Shown: positions 1 through 9,700 of the stretch, piece by piece | Numbering within the stretch: the first letter of the stretch is position 1 | How the letters are laid out: each line of letters begins with the position of its first letter | Source: Firm-04 sp045627405 | GTDB lineage: Bacteria > Bacillota > Clostridia > Oscillospirales > Ruminococcaceae | NCBI GenBank assembly: GCA_045627405.1 | Contig: JAZQNP010000081.1 | Coordinates: forward strand, 12,422-76,421 | Reading direction: 5' to 3' | Length of the DNA: 64,000 nt | The notes under the pieces: generated by a model | Database searches by the model: none | The model's input: only the letters and a program-made list of their open reading frames with translations | Told to the model about the DNA's origin: nothing | Program-made: the position numbers and the translations under genes

Positions 1-2
1 GG

Positions 3-542
3 TTCGATGAAAAGGATCGCGCGGTTTTTCACAGAAATAAGCTGTTTGCTGTCTCCTGCCCATGCTCTAACGCGAAACTCGCAAGCGGCATCGCACCGGT
101 CAGAGAATTCCTTGCGGAGGATGTGCAGATCGCGCTCGGCACGGACGGTGCAGCTTCCAACAACGCACTCGATATGTTCCGCGAAATGTACCTCGGCACC
201 GTGCTGCAAAAGCTCCGCTGTGAAGATGCCGCGGCGGTGCCTGCCTTTGCACTCCTCCAAGCGGCGACCTCCGGTTCTGCACATGCAATGGGGCTGCATG
301 ACTGCGATGTGCTGGCTGTCGGCAAACAAGCCGATCTCATCCGCATTGACCTTACGGCTCCCAATTTGCAGCCGACACATCATATCCCGCAAAGCCTTGT
401 GCTGAGCGGAAACTGCGGCAATGTCAAGATGACCGTGTGCGCCGGAAAAATCCTCTACGAGAACGGACAGTATTTCATCGGCGCGACACCCGAAGAAATC
501 CTTTCGGATACAAAGAGCAGAATTGCCAGACTGACTGAATAA
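3..542 (+). CDS. mtaD: Amidohydrolase, MtaD-type 5-methylthioadenosine/S-adenosylhomocysteine deaminase (3' part)
   Basis: The reading frame is open from the first bases of the window, so the N-terminal metal-binding half lies outside; 179 residues remain. The visible part has the family signature: SNAKLASGIAPV, then LGTDGAASNN, in which the Asp of GTDGA is a conserved catalytic/metal residue of the amidohydrolase superfamily, followed by DMFREM and the C-terminal segment ADLIRIDL that closes the small beta-sandwich. Enzymes of this family deaminate the adenine ring of methylthioadenosine or S-adenosylhomocysteine in the cytoplasm. Substrate choice within the family (MTA/SAH, adenosine, guanine, chlorinated triazines) cannot be settled without the missing half. 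One oddity is CPCSN where most relatives have HNPxSN; the His is replaced. A strong terminator follows the stop. Confidence 0.75.
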   Translation, partial: FDEKDRAVFHRNKLFAVSCPCSNAKLASGIAPVREFLAEDVQIALGTDGAASNNALDMFREMYLGTVLQKLRCEDAAAVPAFALLQAATSGSAHAMGLHDCDVLAVGKQADLIRIDLTAPNLQPTHHIPQSLVLSGNCGNVKMTVCAGKILYENGQYFIGATPEEILSDTKSRIARLTE

Positions 543-547
543 TCAGC

Positions 548-592
548 ACGCCGGTATGCAAAAAAACTGCATGCCGGCGTTTTGTTTTTTTC
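548..592 (+). terminator. Rho-independent terminator after mtaD
   Basis: A near-perfect 13-bp stem (548-560 with 568-580, acgccggtatgca / tgcatgccggcgt) with an A-rich 7-nt loop, followed by a T-rich run. It separates the deaminase from polA. Confidence 0.85.
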
Positions 593-599
593 TCTGCTC

Positions 600-629
600 T
601 TGACGGAATGCCGCTTTTCGTGGTACAAT
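600..629 (+). promoter_or_regulatory. Sigma-A-type promoter of polA
   Basis: TTGACG at 600-605 and TACAAT at 624-629 are separated by 18 bp, just after the upstream terminator and 33 bp before the polA start. Confidence 0.7.
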
Positions 630-661
630 ATGCATATATCCGAGGAAAGGATGAATCTGAT

Positions 662-3208
662 ATGAAGCTGCTCATTGTGGACGGCAACAGTATTCTGAAC
701 CGCGCCTATTACGGCGTCAAGCCCCTCTCCAACCGAAAGGGTGTTTTTACCAACGCGATCTTCGGCTTTTTTAATATCCTGCTCAAAGCTGCCGATGACG
801 TCAAGCCCTCTGCCATTGCGGTCGCGTTTGACTGCAAAGCCAAAACATTCCGGCATAAAGCCGTCGAATCCTATAAGGCGAACCGCAAGGGAATGCCCGA
901 AGAACTGGCGATGCAGCTCCCGCTGACAAAAGAGATTCTGACGGCACTCGGCTATGCTGTCGTCACCTGCGAGGGCTGGGAAGCCGATGATATTCTCGGC
1001 ACACTCTCTGCTGCTGCCGCTGCGCAGGACGCCGAATGCGTGCTGCTGACCGGTGACCGCGATAACTTGCAGCTGATCAATGACCGCGTGACGGTGCGGC
1101 TTGCAACCAACAGGGAAACGCTCCTCTATACCGAGGAGAAATTTCAAGCGGATTACGGCTTCGCGCCCAAATCTTTGATCGACCTCAAAGCACTGATGGG
1201 CGATTCGTCTGACAATATCTCCGGCGTCGCGGGCATCGGAGAAAAAACAGCCTCTGCGCTGATTCAGGAATACGGCAGCATCGAGGCACTCTATGATGCG
1301 CTGGAAACGGCGCAGATTTCTTCGTCTGTCCGAAAAAAATTAGAGAACGGACAGGAGGCTGCCGCACAGAGCAAATGGCTTGCAACGATTGTGACCGATG
1401 CGCCTGTTTCCGTGCAGCTCACTGACTATGAGACAAAGCCGCGCGATGAACAGACGCTCTCGGCACTGCTGACCGATCTCGAACTCTATAAACTCATGGA
1501 ACGGCTCCATGTCGCACCTTCTGCTGCCGCAGCGGCACCGGATCCGCATGCTGATGTGCTGCCGAAAAAACAGTTCACAGTCGTTTCACCCGATGCCGAT
1601 GAACCGGAACGACTTTTTCACGGGCAGACAACTGTTGATTTCCTGCTGAAACAGAATATTCTCTATCTCGCATGGGATGGCTGCGCGGCACGCATGACCG
1701 ATGCAAAACAGATTGATGCCTTTCTGACATCCGATGTTCCCAAGCGCACCTTCGATGCAAAGCCTGTCTACCGGATGTGTCTCGATCGGGGGCAGACATT
1801 GCGCAATCTCGTTCTCGATACGGCGATCTGCGCCTATCTGCTCAATCCCTCTACACCCGAATATACCATCGAAAAGCTCTGCGCCAACGAGGGGATTTCC
1901 TATCAGGAGACACTCGGTGACTGCGCCGAGATTGCCGCGTTTTCTCTGCTTTCCGACCGCCTTGAAGCAGCCGTGACTGAGCAGGGGATGGAAAAACTGA
2001 TGCGCGAGATTGAACTTCCGCTCGTTGAGGTGCTTGCTGAAATGGAGCATGTCGGCGTGCGCATTGATGCGGAGGGCGTGCAGAAATTCGGTGAGAAGCT
2101 GTCTGCGGAAATTGACACGCTGCGCGAAATGATCTATGACAAGGTCGGACACGCCTTTAATATTCTCTCTCCAAAACAGCTCGGTACAGTCCTCTTTGAG
2201 GAACTCGCGCTCCCTGCCGGCAAGAAAACCAAAACAGGATGGTCTACCAACGCCGAAGTCCTCGACGGGCTGCGCAGTCAGCATCCTGTTGTCGATCTCG
2301 TGCTGCAATACAGACAGCTTACAAAACTTGAATCAACCTATGTCGAGGGTCTGCTCAAAACCGTTGCACCTGACGGCAGAATTCATACCTGCTATCGCCA
2401 GACTGAAACCCGTACAGGCAGAATTTCCTCTACCGAACCGAATTTGCAGAATATCCCCGTGCGCACGGAGCTTGGCCGTGAAATGCGGAAATTTTTTATT
2501 TCAGAGGACGGGCGGACGCTGCTCGATGCCGATTACAGTCAGATTGAGCTGCGGCTCGTTGCCCATCTATGCGGAGATGAAAATATGCGCAGGACCTTTG
2601 AAGAAAATCGGGATATTCACCGTACAACTGCCGCACAGGTCTTCAATATGCCGGAGGAGATGGTGACAAAAGAGATGAGAAGTGCCGCAAAAGCAGTCAA
2701 TTTCGGCATCCTTTACGGCATCGGCGCATTCTCGCTCTCCAAAGATCTCGGTATCTCTGTCGCAAAAGCGGATCAGTATATCAAAGACTATCTGCACTCA
2801 TTCCCGCGTGTCGAACAGTTTATGAATGATACGGTCAGCCGCGCCGCCGAAACCGGCTTTGTCACGACACTCTTCGGCAGAAAACGCTTCGTTCCGGAGC
2901 TGCGCGCTTCCAACAAAAATGTGCAGGCTGCCGGCAGACGGATTGCTATGAATACACCGGTGCAGGGTACTGCCGCCGATATTATCAAAGCCGCTATGGT
3001 GCGCGTATGGCGCAGACTCAAACAGGAGGTGCCGGAGGCGCATCTCATTCTCCAAATTCATGACGAACTCATCGTTGAGGCTCCGATTGCGGTCGCAAAG
3101 CAAGCCGCTGAAATCCTCCGTGATGAGATGGAGCAGGCTTGTCAGCTCTCTGTGCCGCTGACCGCCGAGGTGCAGGAGGGCAGAAGCTGGTATGACGCAA
3201 AAGGATGA
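662..3208 (+). CDS. polA: DNA polymerase I
   Basis: 848 residues with the normal order: N-terminal 5'-nuclease domain (MKLLIVDGNSILNRAYYG start, GWEADDILG, LTGDRDNLQL, GDSSDNISGV), a middle 3'-5' exonuclease fold, and a C-terminal family A polymerase domain. Polymerase motif A is DADYSQIELR (catalytic Asp about residue 624), motif B is KAVNFGILYG, motif C is IHDELIVE (Asp about 801). In the middle domain the acidic metal ligands of the proofreading site are not visible (the expected DxE is replaced by TVDFLLKQN), so I infer a structural, inactive exonuclease, as in Thermus and Bacillus Pol I. The ATG at 662 is chosen over an in-frame ATG at 608 because 608 lies inside the promoter and only 662 is preceded by gaggaaagga. 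It acts in Okazaki fragment processing and repair, and overlaps rimI by 17 bp. Confidence 0.95.
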   Translation: MKLLIVDGNSILNRAYYGVKPLSNRKGVFTNAIFGFFNILLKAADDVKPSAIAVAFDCKAKTFRHKAVESYKANRKGMPEELAMQLPLTKEILTALGYAVVTCEGWEADDILGTLSAAAAAQDAECVLLTGDRDNLQLINDRVTVRLATNRETLLYTEEKFQADYGFAPKSLIDLKALMGDSSDNISGVAGIGEKTASALIQEYGSIEALYDALETAQISSSVRKKLENGQEAAAQSKWLATIVTDAPVSVQLTDYETKPRDEQTLSALLTDLELYKLMERLHVAPSAAAAAPDPHADVLPKKQFTVVSPDADEPERLFHGQTTVDFLLKQNILYLAWDGCAARMTDAKQIDAFLTSDVPKRTFDAKPVYRMCLDRGQTLRNLVLDTAICAYLLNPSTPEYTIEKLCANEGISYQETLGDCAEIAAFSLLSDRLEAAVTEQGMEKLMREIELPLVEVLAEMEHVGVRIDAEGVQKFGEKLSAEIDTLREMIYDKVGHAFNILSPKQLGTVLFEELALPAGKKTKTGWSTNAEVLDGLRSQHPVVDLVLQYRQLTKLESTYVEGLLKTVAPDGRIHTCYRQTETRTGRISSTEPNLQNIPVRTELGREMRKFFISEDGRTLLDADYSQIELRLVAHLCGDENMRRTFEENRDIHRTTAAQVFNMPEEMVTKEMRSAAKAVNFGILYGIGAFSLSKDLGISVAKADQYIKDYLHSFPRVEQFMNDTVSRAAETGFVTTLFGRKRFVPELRASNKNVQAAGRRIAMNTPVQGTAADIIKAAMVRVWRRLKQEVPEAHLILQIHDELIVEAPIAVAKQAAEILRDEMEQACQLSVPLTAEVQEGRSWYDAKG

Positions 3209-3644
3209 TCTGCGCTTCCTGCCCATGACCGCCGAGACGGTTCATGCCGCTGCCGAACTCGCAAAAGAATGCTTCTCTGCACCGTGGTCAGAAGCTGCCT
3301 ATCGGCGCGATCTTGATGATCCGCAGAGTGCGGCTTTTGTCTGCGTGGCAGGGGAGCAGGTCATCGGGCTGATTCATTGCAGCTTTGTGCTGGATGAGCT
3401 GACACTCAATACGCTCGCTGTTGCCGAGCCGTTCCGCAGACTTGGCATTGCAAGGAAACTCTGGCACACAGCCTCGGCGCATTTTCACGGGATCTGCTCC
3501 GTTTGCTATCTCGAAGTCCGCGAAAGCAATCTTCCGGCGCGAAGACTCTATGAATCCCTCGGATTTGTGCAGAACGGCTATCGCCCGCGATACTACTCTC
3601 AACCGGAGGAAGCCGCCGTACTGATGTGCGCGGAATTGCAATGA
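3192..3644 (+). CDS. rimI: Ribosomal protein S18 alanine N-acetyltransferase (GNAT)
   Basis: 150-residue GNAT enzyme, the usual length for RimI. The acetyl-CoA loop is RRLGIAR (R/Q-x-x-G-x-A/G), and the family's C-terminal LEVRESNLPARRLYESLGF (Asn and Tyr near the active site) is clear. It transfers acetyl from acetyl-CoA to the N-terminal alanine of protein S18. It overlaps the end of polA and is presumably co-transcribed with it. In many Firmicutes rimI sits with tsaE and tsaB; here those two are about 26 kb away, so specificity rests on the protein sequence alone. Confidence 0.8.
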   Translation: MTQKDDLRFLPMTAETVHAAAELAKECFSAPWSEAAYRRDLDDPQSAAFVCVAGEQVIGLIHCSFVLDELTLNTLAVAEPFRRLGIARKLWHTASAHFHGICSVCYLEVRESNLPARRLYESLGFVQNGYRPRYYSQPEEAAVLMCAELQ

Positions 3645-3661
3645 TTGCTCCGGCTTACAAA

Positions 3662-3700
3662 AAACGCCTGAAAGCAGTTTACTACCGCTTTCAGGCGTTT
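3662..3700. terminator. Shared terminator between rimI and the pectate lyase gene
   Basis: Perfect 14-bp stem (3662-3675 with 3687-3700) and an 11-nt loop. The T-run is strong when read on the minus strand, where it ends the pectate lyase transcript; on the plus strand the tail is weaker. Confidence 0.8.
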
Positions 3701-3715
3701 CTTATGATTTCGTTG

Positions 3716-6490
3716 TTACCACTTGATTCTGCCGGAAAGATACTGCAAAAGCAGAGAAAGATCTTCGCTGTTGATGCTGGTGTCATTGTTGCAGTCGGAA
3801 TTGAGCTTGCCCTGTGCGGTCAGTCCGCCGCCGTCAGTCTGGCTCAGCGACTTTGCAAGCAGCACAGCATCGCCCAATTCGACGACACCGTTGCAGTCTG
3901 CGTCGCCGCGCATTGTCGCACTTGCCGGCGGGTCACTCTTGGTTTCCTGCACAAACACCGTGTATCCCACGCAGCCCGATGACTGTCCGTTTTCTCCGAG
4001 CGTCAGCTGCTCGCCGGCTTCCGCTTGCTTCATGTAAATCACAAAGGTGACATCTTTATTGTTTGTTGCGGTCAGGTCGGTTTTTGTATACGACGTCAGC
4101 CATGCCGGAACCGTGGTCACACGGCTGTCCAGCGCGATATACACTGTGCTGTCTGCACTGAGTGTCAGAATCGCCAGCTCTCCGCTGCTGTTCTTGGAAT
4201 CGCATGCGGTCACAATGCCCTCTGCGCCGATCAGCTCCTGCGGCAGTGCGGTATAGGTGACGTCGCGGTCTCCGAATACCAGATCTCCGATCTGCATATC
4301 GGTATCAATCGACCAGCCCTGATAGTAGTTCATATCCAGCCGCGCCAATTCAGCAATCAGACTGCCGCTCAGCGGTGCGATCTGCATGTCGAGAATCCAT
4401 TTCTGCGAATTGTTGTCGTTGCAGACCCACTGAACGACGTCTGCGCCGGTCTCCTTGGAATCTGCAACCACGCCGAAGCAGCTTGCATCTGCCGTACATT
4501 TCGTTGTGATCAGATAACTGCCGTCGCCGTTGTCCACAAATTTGAATTTGCGTGCATCGGATTCGTCATTTGCCCAGAGTCCGATGCTTGTGCCGTTATC
4601 TGTGCTGCCGTAGGGCAGGTCGATGCAGAAACTGCCGTTGCCGAGCGTGGAATATACATAGTAATACCCGTCGCCTGCATCCACAAGCTGCCATGTGTCT
4701 GCGCTTGCACTTTGCGAGACATTTGCGCCGCTCGACGGCGTGCCGCCCTCTACCGAGAGATACAGTCCGCTGTTGACGTTGCGGATTGTGTAGCTCACTT
4801 CTGCATCTGTGTTCAGAACGGCACCGATCTTGACTGTTCCGACCGGATCATTGCCCACTTCGATGCTTTTGAGGAAGGGAGAGGGGTATGTTGTCGCAAC
4901 ATATTTTGCCATGTCGCTGTCAGTGATGTATTTGATGCCGGCATCTGACGTGAAGCAGCCGGCGTATGCCGTACAGACAGCCTTGACATCCGTGTTCGAT
5001 GTGTTATATGCTGCGGACAGCGAGTAGCCGTAGTTGGATTTGTTCGGGTACCAAGAGCTGGTTACCTTCGGGGAGAACGAAATCTTCGACGGTGTGCCGT
5101 TGACCGAGGTGGACAGATAAGAATTGCTGTCGCGCGCCGGATCGCTTCCGCCGCCCATGCTCAGTGCCTGTGACTGGGAGAACCCTTGGAACCGGCAGTT
5201 TTCACTAACCATGTCAGAGCCGTCGCCGCCGATGATCTGTGCCGTACCGGATCCGTTGCTGTCATAGCCGTTGAAGTAGTTGCAGTAAATATGTGCGCTG
5301 CCGTTGCCGAGCTGCGGCGTGCGGCGGACACATTCATTCCACCAGTTGTACAAAAGGGTTGTGCGGTCACGCGTGATCTCATCGTTCTGTGTGCCGTATG
5401 CCACTGTCCAGTAACGGTGCGTGAATTTGCAGTAAGAAATCGTCACAAAGTCCGGACTGCGCAGTCTGTCCTTTGCATCGTAATAGCTTTCATACGGTGT
5501 GTTGATCCAGATGAATTTGCCCACTTCATCCTGTCCGTTGCCCGTGCGGTCATAGGACAGCGTACTGTTGAAGTTGATATGGTCAATCCAGATCTGACGT
5601 GAGGACCAGATGTTGATCAGAATGCGGTTTGGAACATTCTTTGCTTCCATATCCAGATTTCGGAACACAATGTTGTCGCTCGGGCTGTCATCCACTGCGC
5701 CGTAAGTGTCGTTCGTGCGGAATTGCGAATCATAGATTGTATGCTTGCTGTATGAGCCGACGATGGTTTTGTTGTCGCGGATGCGTGTGTGTGACTTGGA
5801 CTGCATGTCGATATCCGCTGTGATGACGACAGTCTGTGCGCCCACAGAGTCCAGCTGTTTGACCAAATCGTCCGCTGTGGAGACAAATACCGTCGGTCCA
5901 AGCAGACCGCCGATCGTACCGGCTTTTTCTCCTGATGTTGTCATGCAGTTTGCAGCATATCCCTCCAAGCCGTCCAGATTGAGCTTGAATTTCTGATAGC
6001 CGTCTCCTGTATACGAATCTACACTCAAAGAATTGCTGTTGACATTGAATGTCAGCGCAATGCTGTTGTTTGCGTTACTTGTGACCTTGTAATACAGATC
6101 ATAGCCGTCGCAGTCTTTTCCGACGCTCGTGATATTCCAGCGTTGGTTTGCTGCATCCTGATCGGGCGCAATCGTTGCCAGACCGTTGTCGTTCGTGATG
6201 ACATAACCGGTCTGGACATTGACAATTTCATAGACACCCGCACTGATATAATTCAGATACCATTTCTCGTAATCTGTTCCGTTCAGCACAGCGGATGACA
6301 GGTATGCGCCGCTGTCCGTGCCGGAAATATTGATATTCCGGTCTGTGTTGTAAATGCCGAAGCGGAATTCCTGCACCGGATAGGTGAATCCCGATGCTGC
6401 GGATGCCTGCATGGAAACCGGCATTGTACTGCCCATGCTGACCGCAGCACAGACTGTACTGAGCAAAAAGCTCCATAATCTCTTCTTCAT
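3716..6490 (-). CDS. Secreted PL1-type pectate lyase with ricin-like domains and C-terminal dockerin
   Basis: 924 residues from the ATG at 6490, which follows a gggg Shine-Dalgarno; the longer frame start has none. Order: signal peptide (about 1-32, ending ASA); a ricin/beta-trefoil-like domain with YEIVNVQTGYVI (about 35-165); a parallel beta-helix pectate lyase domain (about 190-500) with IWIDHINF, DFVTISYCKF, YNWWNECVRRTPQLGNG and HIYCNYFNG; a second ricin-like domain (about 570-690, YTIRNVNSGLYLS); an unnamed domain of about 130 residues (SIDTDMQIGDLVFGDR to SSGCVGYTVFV); and a type I dockerin (MRGDADCNGVVELGDAV and LNSDCNNDTSINSEDL). Such enzymes cleave polygalacturonan by beta-elimination, with calcium. 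The dockerin implies attachment to a cohesin scaffold outside the cell; no cohesin gene lies in the window. Own promoter and terminators on both sides. Confidence 0.9.
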   Translation of the reverse strand: MKKRLWSFLLSTVCAAVSMGSTMPVSMQASAASGFTYPVQEFRFGIYNTDRNINISGTDSGAYLSSAVLNGTDYEKWYLNYISAGVYEIVNVQTGYVITNDNGLATIAPDQDAANQRWNITSVGKDCDGYDLYYKVTSNANNSIALTFNVNSNSLSVDSYTGDGYQKFKLNLDGLEGYAANCMTTSGEKAGTIGGLLGPTVFVSTADDLVKQLDSVGAQTVVITADIDMQSKSHTRIRDNKTIVGSYSKHTIYDSQFRTNDTYGAVDDSPSDNIVFRNLDMEAKNVPNRILINIWSSRQIWIDHINFNSTLSYDRTGNGQDEVGKFIWINTPYESYYDAKDRLRSPDFVTISYCKFTHRYWTVAYGTQNDEITRDRTTLLYNWWNECVRRTPQLGNGSAHIYCNYFNGYDSNGSGTAQIIGGDGSDMVSENCRFQGFSQSQALSMGGGSDPARDSNSYLSTSVNGTPSKISFSPKVTSSWYPNKSNYGYSLSAAYNTSNTDVKAVCTAYAGCFTSDAGIKYITDSDMAKYVATTYPSPFLKSIEVGNDPVGTVKIGAVLNTDAEVSYTIRNVNSGLYLSVEGGTPSSGANVSQSASADTWQLVDAGDGYYYVYSTLGNGSFCIDLPYGSTDNGTSIGLWANDESDARKFKFVDNGDGSYLITTKCTADASCFGVVADSKETGADVVQWVCNDNNSQKWILDMQIAPLSGSLIAELARLDMNYYQGWSIDTDMQIGDLVFGDRDVTYTALPQELIGAEGIVTACDSKNSSGELAILTLSADSTVYIALDSRVTTVPAWLTSYTKTDLTATNNKDVTFVIYMKQAEAGEQLTLGENGQSSGCVGYTVFVQETKSDPPASATMRGDADCNGVVELGDAVLLAKSLSQTDGGGLTAQGKLNSDCNNDTSINSEDLSLLLQYLSGRIKW

Positions 6491-6549
6491 TGTTATTTCC
6501 CCCAAAAAAAGAAAATTTATCAGTGAGGATTGCATTGTCCTCCGACTCT

Positions 6550-6578
6550 ATGATAGCACACCTATCATGAAATTACAA
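6550..6578 (-). promoter_or_regulatory. Promoter with overlapping palindrome for the pectate lyase gene
   Basis: On the minus strand TTGTAA (6573-6578) and TATCAT (6550-6555) are 17 bp apart. A perfect inverted repeat, atgatag-cacac-ctatcat (6550-6568), covers the -10 box and part of the spacer and could be an operator. Confidence 0.6.
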
Positions 6579-6622
6579 TGCAGTATCGTGACTTTTTTAT
6601 GGCGGATTGTGACATGGCGCAA

Positions 6623-6658
6623 GAAAAGCCGATACAGAATGCTCTGTATCGGCTTTTT
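6623..6658 (-). terminator. Terminator downstream of the rhamnogalacturonan lyase gene
   Basis: A 16-bp stem (gaaaagccgatacaga with tctgtatcggcttttt, one mismatch or wobble) and a 4-nt loop, T-rich on both strands. It lies between the two lyase genes and so separates their transcripts. Confidence 0.8.
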
Positions 6659-6713
6659 CTGATAATTGCTTATTTTCCAAAAAAGCAATTTCTTAATAAT
6701 TAGTCGCCGGCAA

Positions 6714-9700
6714 TTAGTAGTTCAGCGAGATCTTTCCGGCAAGGAACTGCAAGATCATCGTCAGGTCATTGCTGTCCAGTTTGCCGTCGTCATTGCACTC
6801 GGCATTCACTGCGCCCTGCGCGCTCAGGGATGCTGAGCCGCCGAGGGATTTTGCAAACAGGACTGCATCCGCCAAGGCGACTGTTCCGTTGCAATCGGCA
6901 TCGCCGCGCATCTTGGAACCGGTCTCTGTTGTTGTGGTGGTTGTGGTGGTGGTCGTGCTTTGCGTCTCGTTCTTCACCGCGAATACAGCATACTGTACAC
7001 AGCCGGAGGACTGACCGTTCGGTCCGAGAGAGACCGTTTCTCCTGCACTGACATTCAGTGCATATGCAGTGTAGTTGACATCATTGCTGTTGGCGAAGGT
7101 CAGATCGGTCTTGGTATATCCGGACATCCAGGAAGGAACTGTTGTAACACGGTCATCCAGTGCGACATATACCGTCATATCTGCGCCGGCAACAAATGTT
7201 GCAAGCTCTGTTGTTGTATTTTTGGAATCGCACGCCATTGTGATTGCCTCTGCGCCGGAAAGCACGGAGGGAAGACCCGTATAGGTCACGGTGCGGTCAT
7301 TGTAAACCAGATCGCCGTCATAGGCAGCACTGTCAATCGACCAGTTTGCTGCATTTGTGCGGTCGTATACCAGCAGATTCTGAATCAGGTTGCCGTTGAT
7401 CGGCTCAATCTTAATCTCGACGATCCAGGACTGGTTCGGTGTGCCATCCAGAGCCCACTCGATGACGTTCGCGCCTTCTTCGGTGCTGCCTGCTGTGATG
7501 CCCAGACCGCTTGCGTCATTTGTCACCTTTGTCGTGATGAGATAGGTGCCGTCGCCGTTGTCCACAAACTTGAACAGCTGTGCATCCGAATTCGTATTCG
7601 TCCAGAGACCGATGTTGGTGCCGTTGTCAGTCTGTCCGTAGTCGATGTCAAGCAGATGGCTTGTGCCGTCCCCGACGCCTGCGTACAGATAATAATATCC
7701 GCCGCCTGCCGATTTGACTGTCCAGGTTGTTTCGGTGCTGCTCTGAATGACATTGGTGCCGTTCTGTGCAACATTGCCCTCGGCTGCGAGATACAGACCG
7801 CTGCCGGAATTCTTGATCGTGTAGGTCTCAGTTTCGCTCATGGTTGTGCCGCTGCGCAGTGTGCTTGCATTCACGGTGACGTCCGGACGCGCAGGAAGCG
7901 ACTGATCGGAGCCAAGATAAAAGCTCGGATGCGGCGGCTGGTTGTATGCAGTGTTCTGTGCAGAGACCTGTGTGCGGTACTGCGGATCGTGCATCAGTGT
8001 TGTGATGCGGTAGTTTGTATCATAGGTTGTGCAGAAAATGCGGATGGAGTTGCTGTTTGCTGCACGGACGATCAGCTCTTCACGCCAGTCGCCGAAGATG
8101 TCCGCCGACAGACAGGGCGTACCCTTTGTTGTGTTGCAGGTGTAATAGCCGTCGGTGGAAAGCAGTGTGGTCAGCGTGGTGCTGCCTGCATTGCCGGTCA
8201 GCTTTGTGATGGTAGCAGGGGAGTCGGTGTAGCCGTCCAGAATCTCGCGTTCCAGATCGCCGTCCCAGTAGCTCAGGAAGTTGATTGCCGGTCTGCGGCA
8301 GTTCAGCACGGTACCGGAGGTGTTGACGACCGGCGTTTCGCCGGCGGAATTCTTGTTGCCCCAGCATTCTGCACCTTTATTGCCTGCCCAGACATTGTCC
8401 GCACAGCATCTTCCAGTGTCGCCCGAGCCGTTTTCGTGATAGAGAATCGCGCCGTTGTCGCAATCAACCAGTGAGACGCCGTAACCGGATGCCTTTTCTT
8501 CGTGGCAGATCCACTCTTCAAGGCCTGGATTCGACGGGTCGAGATCACCGACATGCATTGCATCGCCGTGTCCCTGATTGGTACACCATTTCACTGTTCC
8601 GTTGTCGTCGATACAGGTCGCGCCGGTAAGGACTTCCTGCTTGCCGTCGCCGTCAACGTCAGCAGCCATGGAGTTATGGTTGCCGTCACCGTAGCCTGCT
8701 GCCGAAGAGGAGTTGCCTGTGTCGAATGCCCACATTTTGACGAGTTTTTTGTTTTCGACCTTATAAGCGGTTGCAGTCATTCTGGTGTAATAGCCGCGGC
8801 CGGTGACAACGCAGGGATGCACGCCGTCGAGATATGCAACAGTACCCCAGAAACGGTCAACACGGTTGCCGTAGGAGTCGCCCCAGGAACTGACTGTGCC
8901 TCTGGCCGGCTCATAGTTTACGGTGTCAAGTGCTGCGCCGGTTTCGCCGTCGAAGAGCGTATAATATTCGTTTCCGGTAAGGATATAGCCGCTGGAATTG
9001 CGGTAGTCCTTGGAGGAATCACCGATGACCTTGCCGGTGCCGTCCTTTGTGCCGTCGGAGGTCTTACAGGTCATCTCCGCCTTGCCGTCCAGATCATAGT
9101 CAGCGACATAGAACTGCGTATAGTGCGCACCTGCGCGGATATTGATACCGAGATCGATCCGCCAGAGGCGTGTGCCATCGAGCTTATAGCAGTCGATGTA
9201 GACATTGCCGGTCGTACCGGACTGGGAATTGTCCTTCGAGTTCGAGGGATCCCATTTCAGGAAGATTTCGTAGACGCCGTCGCCGTCAACGTCACCCACC
9301 GAGCAGTCATTCGGCGTGTAGCCGGAACCCGGAGGCGAAGTCGGAATGTCAAAAAACGAATTGGATGATCTCAGCGTGCAGACGTCGCTCGTCAGGACAG
9401 CACTGCCTGATACCGACTCGACCTTGTAAACCGAATTCGCGCTTCCGCTCTTGTCCAGATAGCAGGTTGCATCGCCGGAATTGCTCGTGTAGATCAGCGT
9501 TCCGTCGCGGTACAGATTGAATACGGCTGTGTCACTGTCCGATGCGAGCCATCGCCAGCTCACCAGCATGCCCGATCCGGTATTCACTGCCGAGATGCCT
9601 CTGTCCAGAAATTCAACATACTGTCCGCCGGTTGCGGCAGTAACGGTGTTGGTGACGGCAAGCTCAGCCGCAGTGCCGAGACTTGCAGTCAGGCTTGCAA

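Noticed and set aside
4025..4948. Long open frame of 307 codons on the plus strand inside the pectate lyase gene
   Set aside because: It is antisense to a gene with clear catalytic, ricin-like and dockerin motifs, is very rich in Cys and Ile as antisense frames of such genes are, and has no ribosome site or promoter.
6919..6950. GT-rich simple repeat as a regulatory or recombination sequence
   Set aside because: It encodes the poly-Thr linker of the rhamnogalacturonan lyase, and similar Thr-rich linkers explain the repeats near 34490-34600.
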